Of a stretch of 64,000 nt of DNA, positions 12,711 through 22,099 are shown one piece after another. Numbering within the stretch: the stretch's first letter is position 1; every line of letters begins with the position of its first letter. The notes beneath the pieces were generated by a model that saw nothing but the letters and a program-made list of their open reading frames with translations, was not told the DNA's origin and did not search any database. Position numbers and translations under genes: made by a program. Origin of the DNA: Methylobacterium crusticola (GTDB taxonomy: Bacteria > Pseudomonadota > Alphaproteobacteria > Rhizobiales > Beijerinckiaceae); assembly GCF_003574465.1 (NCBI RefSeq), contig NZ_QOWC01000018.1, positions 1 through 64,000 of the forward strand, given 5' to 3'.

Positions 12711-13793
12711 ATGACGAGCGCCGTGCCGCTGAAGCTCATCGAGGTCAGCAAGAGCTTCGGCTCCCTCCAGGCGCTGAAGCCCCTGACGCTCGGCATCGGC
12801 GGCGGCGAGATGCTGGCCCTGCTCGGGCCCTCGGGCTGCGGCAAGACCACGACCCTGCGGATCATCGCGGGCTTCGAGGCGCCCGACACCGGACAGGTCG
12901 TGATCGGGGGCGTCGACGTGACCGACCTCCCGCCGAACCGGCGCGGCCTCGGCATGGTGTTCCAGAACTACAGCCTGTTCCCGCACATGAGCGTCGGGGC
13001 GAACGTCGCCTACGGGCTCAGGATGCGGGGCGTGCCGGCGGCCGAGCGCACCGCGCGGGTGCGCCGGATCCTCGGCCTCGTGCGCCTCGAGCAGTACGAG
13101 GACCGGCAGATCCACCAGCTCTCGGGCGGCCAGCAGCAGCGCGTCGCCCTGGCGCGCTCCCTCGTGACGAACCCCTCCGTCCTCCTCCTCGACGAGCCGC
13201 TCGGCGCCCTCGACAAGAACCTGCGCGAGCGCATGCAGTTCGAGCTGCGGGAGATCCAGCGGCGCCTCGGCATCACGTCGATCATCGTCACGCACGACCA
13301 GGAGGAGGCCCTGACGATGAGCGACCGGGTCGCCGTGATGGCGGAGGGCCGCATCGTCCAGGTCGGGCCGCCGACGGAGGTCTACGAGCACCCGCGCACC
13401 CGCTTCGTCTCGGAGTTCCTCGGCACCGCCAACATCTTCTCGGGCATCGTCGCGGACCGGGCCGGGCCGCGTTCCTGGTCGGTCGCCCTCGACCTCGACC
13501 GCTCGCCCCGGAGCCTCGTCGAGAGCGACGAGGCCCTGGCGGCGGGGCACCGGGTTCTGCTGGCGGTCAGGCCCGAGCGCCTGAAGCTCGGCCCGCCCGA
13601 GGCGGACGGCATCCGGGCGAGGGTCCAGGACGTCGTCTTCCGGGGCAGCTACTTCGCCTACGAGCTCGCGGTCCCGGGCAGTCCCGGGCCGGTCTTCGCC
13701 TACGCCCAGGCCCGCGAGGCGGTGCCGGCCGACGGGATCGTCGGCGTCTCCTGGGGGGCCGGGGGCGCCATCGTGCTCCGGGACGCGCCGTGA
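12711..13793 (+). CDS. ABC transporter ATP-binding protein, PotA-like
   Basis: Energy-coupling ATPase of a polyamine-type importer, 360 residues. Walker A GPSGCGKTT near residue 42, Q-loop in FQNYSLFPHM, signature LSGGQQQRVALARSL near 137, Walker B LLLDEPLGALD, and H-loop in VTHDQEEA. The C-terminal ~100 residues form the TOBE regulatory domain. The ATG has only weak ribosome-site similarity upstream, but it begins the conserved domain. The next gene overlaps its stop as GTGA. Confidence 0.93.
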   Translation: MTSAVPLKLIEVSKSFGSLQALKPLTLGIGGGEMLALLGPSGCGKTTTLRIIAGFEAPDTGQVVIGGVDVTDLPPNRRGLGMVFQNYSLFPHMSVGANVAYGLRMRGVPAAERTARVRRILGLVRLEQYEDRQIHQLSGGQQQRVALARSLVTNPSVLLLDEPLGALDKNLRERMQFELREIQRRLGITSIIVTHDQEEALTMSDRVAVMAEGRIVQVGPPTEVYEHPRTRFVSEFLGTANIFSGIVADRAGPRSWSVALDLDRSPRSLVESDEALAAGHRVLLAVRPERLKLGPPEADGIRARVQDVVFRGSYFAYELAVPGSPGPVFAYAQAREAVPADGIVGVSWGAGGAIVLRDAP

Positions 13794-14689
13794 GCGTCGA
13801 CGTCGAGCAGGCCCCCGCCGCCCTCGCGGCGCTCCCGGCCCGCCGCCCGGGCGGTCCCTACCGGCTGGCGCGGTCGACCTGGACCGTGCCGGTCCTCGTC
13901 TTCCTCGGCTTCTTCTTCGTGATCCCGCTCGGCGCCAACATCTGGCGCAGCCTCGCGACCGGCGACGCCCTGACGCAGGGCGCCTTCGTCTTCTACGGCA
14001 AGCTCCTGGGCGACGCCTACTACGCGGGCATCCTCTACGAGACCTTCAAGGTCGGGGTGATCGCCACCGCCCTCAGCCTCGTCCTCGGCTACCCGGTCGC
14101 CTACTTCATGGTGCGCCACGCCGGGCGCTGGAACGGCGTGATCGTGTTCCTGCTCATCGCGCCGCTGCTCACCTCGATCATCATGCGCACCTTCGGCTGG
14201 CGCGTGCTCCTGGCCCGGCGCGGCCCGGTGACGATGCTGCTGCACGACTGGGGCCTGATCGCGCGGCCGACGAACCTCGCCGACGATCCCGTGGCGGTCT
14301 ACGTCGCCCTCGTCCACGTGCTGGTGCCGTTCATGGTCCTGTCGATCTCGGCGGTGCTCCAGCAGGTGGACGTGCGGCTCGAGGAATCCTCCCGCGTGCT
14401 CGGGGCCGGCCCCCTCGCGACCTTCTTCCGGATCACCCTGCCGCTCAGCCTGGACGGGGTCGCCACCGGCTGCATCCTGGTCTTCGTCGTCACGAACGGC
14501 AGCTTCCTCACCATGCTGCTCCTCGGGGGCGGCAAGGTCACCACGCTGTCGCTCCTGATCTACCAGCAGTTCAACGTCGCGCAGGACACCGGCTTCGCGG
14601 CCGCCATGGGCAACCTGCTCCTGTTCGTCGCCCTCGCCTGCCTGGCGCTCCAGGCCCGGTTCCTGCGCCGCCAGGGGATCAGGCCGTGA
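13790..14689 (+). CDS. ABC transporter permease, PotB-like
   Basis: Inner-membrane permease subunit, 299 residues, about six membrane segments. The cytoplasmic EAA loop reads LEESSRVLGAGPLATFFRITLPLS. The start is GTG overlapping the ATPase stop; an open frame continues upstream through the ATPase gene and is spurious. The first membrane segment starts near residue 27 (TVPVLVFLGFFFVIPLG). It pairs with the next permease and the PotD-like binding protein. Confidence 0.92.
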   Translation: MSVDVEQAPAALAALPARRPGGPYRLARSTWTVPVLVFLGFFFVIPLGANIWRSLATGDALTQGAFVFYGKLLGDAYYAGILYETFKVGVIATALSLVLGYPVAYFMVRHAGRWNGVIVFLLIAPLLTSIIMRTFGWRVLLARRGPVTMLLHDWGLIARPTNLADDPVAVYVALVHVLVPFMVLSISAVLQQVDVRLEESSRVLGAGPLATFFRITLPLSLDGVATGCILVFVVTNGSFLTMLLLGGGKVTTLSLLIYQQFNVAQDTGFAAAMGNLLLFVALACLALQARFLRRQGIRP

Positions 14690-15546
14690 CCCCGCCCGCC
14701 GCATACCCCGCGCCGGGAGGGGCCGGCGCCCCGGCGCCCCGGCGCCGCCGCAGGCGCCCGAACTGGGCGGCGCTCGCCCTCGGCGCCTACGTGGTGGCGT
14801 TCCTGGGCTTCATCGTGGCCCCGATCGCCGCCGTGGTGATGGTGTCGTTCTCCACCGCCTCGTTCATCACCTTCCCGATCCCGGGCCTGACGCTGCGCTG
14901 GTACTGGCGCATCATCGAGTACCGGCCCTTCGTCGACGCGATGATCGTCTCGATCGAGGTCGCCCTCGCGTCGACCCTGATCGCGGCCGCGCTCGGGGTG
15001 CCGGCCGCCCTTGCGCTCGCCCGGGCGCGGGGCGCCGCGAGCGCCCTCCTGTCGAACTTCCTGCTCGCGCCGATCACCGTGCCGGCGATCGTGCTCGGCC
15101 TCGCGCTGCTCTACTTCCTGGCGAGCCTGTCCCTCGGCCTGTCCTTCACCGCGCTGCTCATCGCCCACACGGTCGCGGGCATCCCCTACGTGGTCAGGAC
15201 CGTGCTGGCGGTCTACCGCGCCCTGCCGCCGGACCTCGAGGAGGCCTCGGCCGTGCTCGGGGCCACCCGCTGGCAGACCTTCCGGCACACCACGCTGCCG
15301 CTGATCCGGCCCGGCATCTTCGCGGGCGGGCTGTTCTCCGTGCTGACCTCCCTCGACAACCTGCCGCTGTCGTTCTTCTTCGGGAGCGCCAGCACCAGCA
15401 CGCTGCCGGTGGTGATGCTGAGCTACATGGAGAACCAGTTCGACCCCTCGATCGCCGCCGTCAGCACGGTCCAGATGCTGATCGCCGTCGTGGCGCTCGT
15501 CGTCACGGACCGCCTCTACGGCATCGAGAAGCTCACCGCCGCCTGA
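14686..15546 (+). CDS. ABC transporter permease, PotC-like
   Basis: Second membrane subunit of the importer, 286 residues. An arginine-rich cytoplasmic N-terminus (RRRRRRPNW) precedes the first membrane segment near residue 30. The EAA loop reads LEEASAVLGATRWQTFRHTTLPLI near residue 185. A GTG start overlaps the upstream permease stop as GTGA. End of the ATPase-permease-permease operon; a three-copy hairpin-forming repeat follows immediately. Confidence 0.92.
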   Translation: MTPPAAYPAPGGAGAPAPRRRRRRPNWAALALGAYVVAFLGFIVAPIAAVVMVSFSTASFITFPIPGLTLRWYWRIIEYRPFVDAMIVSIEVALASTLIAAALGVPAALALARARGAASALLSNFLLAPITVPAIVLGLALLYFLASLSLGLSFTALLIAHTVAGIPYVVRTVLAVYRALPPDLEEASAVLGATRWQTFRHTTLPLIRPGIFAGGLFSVLTSLDNLPLSFFFGSASTSTLPVVMLSYMENQFDPSIAAVSTVQMLIAVVALVVTDRLYGIEKLTAA

Positions 15547-15558
15547 GGGATCCCGGGC

Positions 15559-15615
15559 GGCGCCGGGACCGCGCGGCGGCGCCGGGACCGCGCGGCAGCG
15601 CCGGGACCGCGCGGC
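15559..15615. repeat. 19-bp tandem repeat, three copies, between convergent genes
   Basis: Units at 15559-15577, 15578-15596 and 15597-15615 read GGCGCCGGGACCGCGCGGC with a single change (AGCGCC) in the third. They fill the 82-base gap between the permease gene and the oppositely oriented deacetylase gene. A bidirectional terminator or transcript-end structure is likely. Confidence 0.8.
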
Positions 15616-15628
15616 GCCGCCCGCGCCC

Positions 15629-16525
15629 CTACCCGTGCGCCTTGGCGTAGGCGGCGATCTCGGCGTGGGTCGCGAACCACACATCGCCCCGCGCCTTGGC
15701 GTGCCGGACGATCTCCTCGAGGATCCAGATCCGCGAGCGGTAGCCGATGATGTGCGGGTGCATGGTGAGCTGGAACAGGCCGCCCTCCGCGTAGGCGGCG
15801 TCGAACTCCCGCCGGAAGATGTCGAGGACGTCGGCGGGCGGCGTGTAGGGCCGCAGGGACTGGAAGCGGTGCATCATGAAGTAGACCGCGTCGTCGCGCA
15901 CCCACTCGACCGGCAGCTCGACGATGCCGGTCGGCTCGCCGTGGAGCAGGAGCTCGTAGCAATCCTCGTCGGCCATGAGCGAGGAATCGTAGGCGAGGCC
16001 CATCTCCTTCTCGATCGCCAGCGTGTTCGGGCTGAAATCCCAGGACGGCGTGCGCAACCCCACCGGGCGCGTGCCCGTGACGGTCTCGAGGGCGTCGGCG
16101 GAGCGCAGCATCAGGTCGCGCTCGGCCTCGTAGGGCAGGACCGAGTTCAGCTCGTGGATCCAGCCGTGGATGCCGATCTCGTGGCCGTTCGCCACGAGGC
16201 GGCGCTGCTCGTCCGGGTACAGCAGGGCGGCGACGGCCGGGACGTAGAAGGTCGCCCTGACGCCGTGGCGCTCGAGGAGCGCCTCGATCCGGGGCACCCC
16301 GACCCGGTTGCCGAACTGGCCCCAGGACATGCGGCCGATGGACTTGCCGCCCTCGCGCAGCTCGTTCGTCTCGTGGTCGGAATCGAACGACAGCGCGACC
16401 GCGCAGCGCGCCCCGTCCTTCCAGCGCTGCGGGCGGTAGCGCCGGCCCGCCCGCACCTGCTCGACCAGCTTGCGCCAGTGCGGCTCGCTCCACTGCCAGG
16501 GCTCGGTCGTCGTGGCGTCGGGCAT
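15629..16525 (-). CDS. Polysaccharide deacetylase-fold amidohydrolase (PuuE allantoinase-like)
   Basis: Metal-dependent hydrolase of the carbohydrate-esterase-4 fold, 298 residues, a size typical of cofactor-light allantoinase/imidase relatives rather than chitin deacetylases. Motifs: CAVALSFDSDHETNE (catalytic Asp-Asp region), HEIGIHGWIHE (the two metal His), GLRTPSWDFSPNTL, and LTMHPHIIGYRSR near the end. No signal peptide, so it is cytoplasmic and probably acts on a small C-N bond. ATG at 16525 begins MPDATTTEPWQW; the frame extends upstream without support. Next to GntR and M20 peptidase genes that would fit N-acyl or ureide breakdown. Confidence 0.82.
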   Translation of the reverse strand: MPDATTTEPWQWSEPHWRKLVEQVRAGRRYRPQRWKDGARCAVALSFDSDHETNELREGGKSIGRMSWGQFGNRVGVPRIEALLERHGVRATFYVPAVAALLYPDEQRRLVANGHEIGIHGWIHELNSVLPYEAERDLMLRSADALETVTGTRPVGLRTPSWDFSPNTLAIEKEMGLAYDSSLMADEDCYELLLHGEPTGIVELPVEWVRDDAVYFMMHRFQSLRPYTPPADVLDIFRREFDAAYAEGGLFQLTMHPHIIGYRSRIWILEEIVRHAKARGDVWFATHAEIAAYAKAHG

Positions 16526-16682
16526 CGGTTCGGCTCCGCGTGAGGCTCCCGCCCGGCACCCGCCGTGCGGGACGGCGCCGGGCGGCACCAGGGTCGGCGA
16601 GGCGCCCCGCGCCCGCAAGGGCACGGTCGGGAGGGCAGCTATGCGGGAGGAGCCCACGGCGCTCGCGCCGCCGGGGCCCCGC

Positions 16683-17378
16683 TCACCGCCGGCGCTCGCG
16701 GGGGGGCGGCGCCTCGGCGAGCTGCCGGAGGGCCGCGTCCCGGGCGCGGCCGACCGATTCGGCGATCAGGCGGGCGGCGGTCTCGGCGTCGCGCGCCCGC
16801 ACGGCCGCCAGCACGGCGCTGAGTTCCTCGATGCTGGCGGCGATCCGCCCCGGCACCGCCATGGCGCGGACCCGCAGCCAGTTGATCCGCGCGTTGAGCT
16901 GGGCCAGCAGGTCGCGGGCGAGGGCGTGGTCGGCCACCGCCACGAGGTGCGCGTTGAAGCGCAGCATCAGGCCGACGATCTCCGGCACCGCCTCCGCGGC
17001 CGCGGCCCGCCGCACCTCCGCGAAGATCGCGCACAGGCCCTCGACCTCCGCCTCGCTCGCCACCGCGGTGAAGCGCCGGATCAGCAGGCTCTCGAGCATC
17101 GCCCGGACCTCGTAGATCTCGGCCGCCTCCTTGGCGCTCAGCGTCATCACGGTCGGGCCGCGGCGGGGCGCCACCGAGACGAGGCGCTCGGCCTCCAGGC
17201 GACGGATCACCTCGCGCACCGAGGCCCGGCTGATGCCGAGGGCCTGGCACAGTTCCCGCTCGACGAGGCGCGTCCCCGGCGCCAGGCGCCCGTCCACGAT
17301 CGCGTCGCGGATGGTCTCGAAGGCCTGCTGGCGGACCAGCACGGGGGGTTCCAGCGCCGCGAGCGCACCGGCGAGCAT
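16683..17378 (-). CDS. GntR-family transcriptional regulator with FCD ligand-binding domain
   Basis: Regulator of 231 residues. The winged helix occupies residues about 15-80 (AFETIRDAIVDGRLAPGTRLVERELCQALGISRASVREVIRRLEAERLV). The all-helical FCD domain follows from about 90, where acidic and His residues such as FNAHLVAVADHAL may hold a metal and ligand. ATG at 17378 has GAGG upstream. It lies between two hydrolase genes on the same strand and probably controls them and perhaps the rightward MFS gene. A TTTTGTC-A-GACAAAA palindrome at 18766 has the form often bound by this family. Confidence 0.88.
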   Translation of the reverse strand: MLAGALAALEPPVLVRQQAFETIRDAIVDGRLAPGTRLVERELCQALGISRASVREVIRRLEAERLVSVAPRRGPTVMTLSAKEAAEIYEVRAMLESLLIRRFTAVASEAEVEGLCAIFAEVRRAAAAEAVPEIVGLMLRFNAHLVAVADHALARDLLAQLNARINWLRVRAMAVPGRIAASIEELSAVLAAVRARDAETAARLIAESVGRARDAALRQLAEAPPPRERRR

Positions 17379-17521
17379 CGCTGTCCTGCCTCCTCGGGAA
17401 TGCCGCCGGCCCCCCGGCGGGGCGCCCGACCGGACCCTGAGTACCTGCTTTGCCGCGCGGCCGGACGGGGAAACGGTGCCGCGCCGGTGCGCGCCGCGCG
17501 CCGCGCGCCGGCGCCGCGCCC

Positions 17522-18688
17522 TCAGCCCCCGGCGGCGAGGCCCGCGATCGTCTGCGCCAGGGCCTGCGCGCGGGGCACCAGGGTGGCGAGTTCGAGGTAC
17601 TCCTCCGGGCTGTGCGCGCCGCCCCCGACCGGGCCCACGCCGCACAAGGTCGGGGTCCCCACGGCGGCGGTCAGCCCGGAATCGGCGCAGGAGCGCGTGA
17701 ACTCGCCGCCCACCGGGAAGCCGACCACCCGGGCCGCCTCCACGTAGGCCTCGAACAGGGCCTTCGCCCCGGGCGACTGCACCATCGGGTAGAACTCGCC
17801 CAGGATCGCGACCTCGGCGCTCGTGCCCGGGACGCTCGTCTCGGCGGCGATGGCCCGGATGCGCGCGACGAGGTGGTCGCGGGCCCCCGGGTCGGCGTAG
17901 CGCAGGTCGATCTCGCACGCCGCGTCGGGCGCGACGGTGTTGACCGACTGCCCGCCCGAGATCAGGCCGACGTTGACGGTGGTGCCGGGCTCGGATTCCG
18001 GCAAGCTCATCCAGCGGTCGATCTTGCGCGCGAGGGCCAGGATCGCGCTGCGCCCGTCCTCGAAGTTCAGCCCGGCATGGGCCGCCCGGCCGGCGAGGGT
18101 GCAGCGGAAGAAGATGCCGCCGCGCCGCCCCGTCACCACGTTGCCGCTGACCCGGCCGGGTTCGGCGTTGAGGACGCAGCGCGCCGCGCGGGCCTCCTCG
18201 GCGATGATCGGACTCGCGCCGGGCGAGCCGATCTCCTCGTCCCCCGTGAACAGGCCGACGAGGGGCAGCGGCGCCCCGCCCGCCGCCGCGAAGGCCGCGA
18301 GCACGAAGGCGTGGAGGACGAGGCCCGCCTTCATGTCGGCGACGCCGGGCCCGTAGGCGCGGCCGTCGCGCACCGAGAACGGCCGCCGCGCCGCCTCGCC
18401 CCGGGGGAAGACCGTGTCGCGGTGGCCGAGCAGCAGCACCGGCCGCCCGCCCTCCGCGCCGCCCGCCCCCCGCTCCGGCAGGGCGGCCCGGAACACGTCG
18501 CCCTGGGGCGCGACCGGAATGCGCGTGCAGGCGATGCCGGCGCCGGCCAGGAACTCCGCGAGCGCGGTTCCGACCGCGTCGACGCCCGGCTTGTCGTAGG
18601 AGCCGCTGTCGCGGTTCACCAGGGTCCCGAGCAGCGCCACCATGGCGTCGTGCCGCGTCGCGAGCCATTCCGCGGCGGGGTGCATCAT
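17522..18688 (-). CDS. M20 family metallopeptidase (ArgE/CPG2-like)
   Basis: Zinc amidohydrolase, 388 residues, cleaving an N-acyl, N-carbamoyl or peptide bond. Metal-site motifs: LLLGHRDTVFPRG near residue 86, GPGVADMKAGLVL near 112 and LFTGDEEIGSPGA near 144, with a dimerisation domain from about 180 to 290 (TLAGRAAHAGLNFEDGRSAI). The C-terminal GPVGGGAHSPEEYLEL supplies the last metal His. ATG at 18688 (MMHPAAEW). An upstream GTG at 18805 would run through the palindrome at 18766 and is rejected. CPG2-type glutamate carboxypeptidases are the closest class by motif. Confidence 0.88.
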   Translation of the reverse strand: MMHPAAEWLATRHDAMVALLGTLVNRDSGSYDKPGVDAVGTALAEFLAGAGIACTRIPVAPQGDVFRAALPERGAGGAEGGRPVLLLGHRDTVFPRGEAARRPFSVRDGRAYGPGVADMKAGLVLHAFVLAAFAAAGGAPLPLVGLFTGDEEIGSPGASPIIAEEARAARCVLNAEPGRVSGNVVTGRRGGIFFRCTLAGRAAHAGLNFEDGRSAILALARKIDRWMSLPESEPGTTVNVGLISGGQSVNTVAPDAACEIDLRYADPGARDHLVARIRAIAAETSVPGTSAEVAILGEFYPMVQSPGAKALFEAYVEAARVVGFPVGGEFTRSCADSGLTAAVGTPTLCGVGPVGGGAHSPEEYLELATLVPRAQALAQTIAGLAAGG

Positions 18689-18765
18689 CGTCGGCCTCCG
18701 TGCCCTCGCGTGTCCCGGCGCGCCGGCCCCCCGGCACCTTGACGCGCCCGCCCACGACCGTACGA

Positions 18766-18780
18766 TTTTGTCAGACAAAA
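18766..18780. promoter_or_regulatory. GntR-type operator palindrome TTTTGTC-A-GACAAAA
   Basis: Perfect 15-bp dyad in an A/T-rich patch between the leftward M20 peptidase gene (78 bases away) and the rightward MFS gene. FCD-type GntR regulators commonly bind TTGTC/GACAA dyads of this form, and such a regulator is encoded just downstream of the peptidase gene. Assignment is by motif shape and proximity. Confidence 0.6.
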
Positions 18781-18954
18781 AGACAGCCGGACAAGAAGGC
18801 GGCACTTGCCCACCGGAGCGGCAGGACGGGCGCGAGGCCAGGGGGCCCGCGCCGGGCCAGGGGTCCTCGCCGGGGCTCCAGGGGCCCTGGTGCGGGGCTT
18901 GCAGAACCGGTGGGGTGTATCGGAGCCGAGGTGATCCCGGAGGGCCCAGGACCC

Positions 18955-20310
18955 ATGTCGCGACCCGCAGCCGACCTCCTCGCGCCCGGCCGGCCGGACG
19001 CCTCCGGCCGATCCGGCGCCGCAGCCCCGGAGGGGGCCGAGGCCGCCGCCGTGCGCCGGCGCGCGGTCCTGTCCTGCGCGGTCGGCAACTTCGTCGAGCT
19101 GTTCGACTTCCTGATCTTCGGGCTGTTCGCGGCGCAGATCGGCCAGAACTTCTTCCCGGCCGGCGATCCGGTGGTCTCGCTGCTCTCGGCCTTCGCGACC
19201 TACGGGGTCGGCTTCGTGATGCGCCCGGTCGGCGCCGTCGTGATCGGCGCCTACGGCGACCGGCGCGGGCGCAAGGAGGCCCTGATCCTCACGGTTGGCC
19301 TTATGGCGGGCGCGACGGCGCTCACCGGGCTGATCCCCTCCTACGACACCCTCGGCGTGTGGGCGCCGCTCCTCCTCGTCGCCTGCCGGCTGGTCCAGGG
19401 CTTCTCGACCGGCGGCGAGTGGGGCGGGGCGGCGGCCTTCCTGGTCGAGTACGCGCCGCCGGGCCGGCGCGGCTTCGTCGGCAGCCTGCAGCAGTTCAGC
19501 GTCGGCCTCGCGCTCCTCGCCGGCACCCTGACGGCGGCGGCGCTGAACGCCGCCCTCGACCCCGCCCAGATGACCGCGTGGGGCTGGCGGGTGCCCTTCC
19601 TGCTCGGGGTCGTGCTCGCGCCGATCGGGCTCTACCTGCGCTCGCGAGTCGCCGAGACCCCGGCCTTCGGCCGCGCCCTCTCGGCGCGCCAGGTCAGCGC
19701 CGCGCCCCTGCGCGAGGCGCTGACGACCTACCGCCGCCCGGTGCTCGCCGCGTTCGGCCTCTCGGTGGTCGGGACGGTGGGGAACTACACCTTCAACATC
19801 TTCCTGCCGAGCTTCGCCGCCGGCCAGCTCGGCATCCCGGCCGGCACCGCCTACGCCTCGTCGGCCGCCGCCGCCGTGATCCTGACGGCCCTGACGCCGG
19901 CCGCGGGCGCCCTCTCGGACCGCGTCGGCCGCAAGGCCGTGCTGCTGGTCTCGGCCGTCGGTTACGTCGTGCTCGCCTACCCGCTGATGCGGCTCGTCGT
20001 CGACCACCCGACCGGCCTCGGGCTCGCCGCCACGCAGGGCCTCGCCGCGGTGCTCCTCGCCCTCTACGCCGGGCCGCTCTGCGCCGTCCTGTCGGAGCTG
20101 TTCCCGACCCGCGTGCGCGCCACCGCGCTCTCGGTGGGCTACAGCCTCGCCGTCACGCTGTTCGGCGGCTTCGCGCCCTTCGTGGCGACCTTCCTGATCC
20201 GCGCGACCGGCGCCCCGGTCTCGCCCGCCCTGTTCGTGATCGCGGCCGCGCTGATCAGCACCGTCACCCTCCTGCTCATCGAGGACCCGACCGATGCGCC
20301 CCTCGACTGA
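18955..20310 (+). CDS. MFS transporter, metabolite:H+ symporter (MHS) type
   Basis: Inner-membrane proton symporter, 451 residues, 12 membrane segments. The loop 2-3 signature reads GAYGDRRGRKEALIL. CRLVQGFSTGGEWGGAAAFLVEYAP is the conserved segment-4/5 region of MHS proteins (organic acid, betaine and shikimate carriers), and SELFPTRVRATALSVGYS marks the second half. The ATG at 18955 begins a 40-residue polar tail before the first membrane segment. The following HyuB gene starts inside its last codons, so uptake and hydrolysis are coupled. Confidence 0.9.
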   Translation: MSRPAADLLAPGRPDASGRSGAAAPEGAEAAAVRRRAVLSCAVGNFVELFDFLIFGLFAAQIGQNFFPAGDPVVSLLSAFATYGVGFVMRPVGAVVIGAYGDRRGRKEALILTVGLMAGATALTGLIPSYDTLGVWAPLLLVACRLVQGFSTGGEWGGAAAFLVEYAPPGRRGFVGSLQQFSVGLALLAGTLTAAALNAALDPAQMTAWGWRVPFLLGVVLAPIGLYLRSRVAETPAFGRALSARQVSAAPLREALTTYRRPVLAAFGLSVVGTVGNYTFNIFLPSFAAGQLGIPAGTAYASSAAAAVILTALTPAAGALSDRVGRKAVLLVSAVGYVVLAYPLMRLVVDHPTGLGLAATQGLAAVLLALYAGPLCAVLSELFPTRVRATALSVGYSLAVTLFGGFAPFVATFLIRATGAPVSPALFVIAAALISTVTLLLIEDPTDAPLD

Positions 20311-22099
20311 GGCCGCCGCCTGCGATCCGGTGACGCTCGAGATCGTGCGCGGCGCCATCCGGTCGGCCCAGGCCGAGATGGAGGCGCTGATCGAGCGCAC
20401 CGCGATCTCGGCCTTCATCCGCGAGAAGAAGGACTTCTACACCGGCCTGTTCGACGCCGCGGGCGTGCTCGCGGTCGGCTCGAACGTCCCGATCTTCGGG
20501 GACATCACCGGCCCGGTCTTCCGCGACTTCCCGCCCGAAACGATGCGGCCGGGCGACCTCTACTGGTACAACGACTGCTACGGCTCCGAGGGCGCCGTCT
20601 CGCACTCGAACGACCAGGTGCTGCTGGCGCCGGTGTTCCGGGCGGAGCGCCGCTGCGGCTTCGTGATGGCCTGGGCCCACTTCGCCGACATCGGCGGCCT
20701 GCGCGCGGGCTCGATCAGCCCCGACGCCACCGACATCTACCAGGAGGGCATCATCGTGCCGCCGACGCGGCTGATCGAGGCCGGCCGCACCAACGAGGCG
20801 GTGCTGACGCTCTTCCACCGCAACTCGCGCTTTCCCGCCCAGAGCCTCGGCGACATGCGGGCCCTGATGGCGAGCGTCGATCTCGGGGTGCGCCGGGTCG
20901 GCGAGATCCTCGACCGCTTCGGGCCGGAGGTGGTGGCGGACGCCCTCGGCCAGCTCCTCGCCCGCACCCGCGAGCGGGTGCGCGAGCGGCTGAGCCGGAC
21001 CTTCGCGCACGGCACCCACCGCTTCACCGACGCCATCGACACCGACGGGCACGGCAACGGCCCGTTCCGCATCCGCCTCGCCCTGACCCGCAGCCGCGGC
21101 CCCGACGGCGCGGACCGCTTCGCCCTCGACGCCTCCGAAACGGACGACCAGGCGCCGGGCCCGGTCAACTTCCTGATGAACCCGAGCATCCCCGGCATGG
21201 CGCTCGGCCTCTACTACCTCGGCGGCGACCCGACGCAGGTCTGCAACGCCGGCGGGCCCCAGGCCCTCGACGCCGTGACCCTGCGGGAGGGCTCGCTGCT
21301 GCGTCCCCGCTTCCCGGCGCCCCTCGGGATGCGGGGGCTCACGATGATGCGGGTGCTCGCCGCGCTCAACGGGCTCATCAACGTGGCGGGCGGGGGCGCC
21401 CCGGCGGCGCACTCGGCCTACGTCATCATCCTGCTGCGCGGGAGCGTGCGGCGGGAGCCGGCGGGCCCGCCCGAGCCCTTCCTGCTCTCGGACGGCATCG
21501 GGGTCGGCTACGGCGCCCGGCCGGAGGCCGACGGCATCGACGCGGTCTACTTCGTGGCGCAGGAGAACTACCCGGTGGAGTTCCTCGAGGCCGGCTACCC
21601 GGTGCGCCTGCGCCGGTACGGCATCGCGGCGGATTCGGGCGGCGCGGGCCGGCGCCGCGGCGGCTGCGGCATCGTGCGGGAGTACGAGATCCTGGCCGAC
21701 GAAGCGGTGCTGGCGGTGCGCATCGACAGCGTCGCCAACCCGCCCTGGGGCCTCGCCGGGGGGCGCGCGGGCGGATCCGGGCGCGCGGTCGTGAACCCGG
21801 GCACGCCCGGGGAGCGGCTCCTCGCGCCCCTGTCGGACGGCAACCGCCTCGCGCGGGGCGACGTCCTGCGCATCGAGACCGGCGGCGGCGGCGGCCACGG
21901 CCACCCCTTCGACCGCGAGCCCGAGGCGGTGCTCGAGGACGTGCTCGGCGGGTTCGTCAGCCGGGAGGCGGCGCAGCGCCACTACGGCGTCGCGCTCGCG
22001 GGCGACGCCCTCGACGCGGCCGCCACCGCGGCCCTGCGGGCCGACCGGCCGCCCACCAGGGCCTTCCACCGCCACGAGTACGTCGATGCCCTCGCCTGA
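20294..22099 (+). CDS. hyuB: Hydantoinase B/oxoprolinase family protein (HyuB), second copy
   Basis: Second HyuB, 601 residues. Segments MEALIERTAISAFIREKKDFYTGLFDAAG, GDLYWYNDCYGSEGAVSHSNDQ, VMAWAHFADIGG and GGGGGHGHPFDREPEAVLEDVLGG match the family order. The ATG lies 17 bases inside the end of the MFS gene, and the HyuA gene starts inside its own end, forming a tight three-gene block. Only weak motif-level likeness to the other HyuB of this window, so the two pairs probably have different substrates. Confidence 0.92.
   Translation: MRPSTEAAACDPVTLEIVRGAIRSAQAEMEALIERTAISAFIREKKDFYTGLFDAAGVLAVGSNVPIFGDITGPVFRDFPPETMRPGDLYWYNDCYGSEGAVSHSNDQVLLAPVFRAERRCGFVMAWAHFADIGGLRAGSISPDATDIYQEGIIVPPTRLIEAGRTNEAVLTLFHRNSRFPAQSLGDMRALMASVDLGVRRVGEILDRFGPEVVADALGQLLARTRERVRERLSRTFAHGTHRFTDAIDTDGHGNGPFRIRLALTRSRGPDGADRFALDASETDDQAPGPVNFLMNPSIPGMALGLYYLGGDPTQVCNAGGPQALDAVTLREGSLLRPRFPAPLGMRGLTMMRVLAALNGLINVAGGGAPAAHSAYVIILLRGSVRREPAGPPEPFLLSDGIGVGYGARPEADGIDAVYFVAQENYPVEFLEAGYPVRLRRYGIAADSGGAGRRRGGCGIVREYEILADEAVLAVRIDSVANPPWGLAGGRAGGSGRAVVNPGTPGERLLAPLSDGNRLARGDVLRIETGGGGGHGHPFDREPEAVLEDVLGGFVSREAAQRHYGVALAGDALDAAATAALRADRPPTRAFHRHEYVDALA

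Noticed and set aside
18642-20333. Alternative plus-strand frame across the MFS gene
   Set aside because: It lacks hydrophobic periodicity; the frame starting at 18955 shows twelve membrane segments and MHS motifs.
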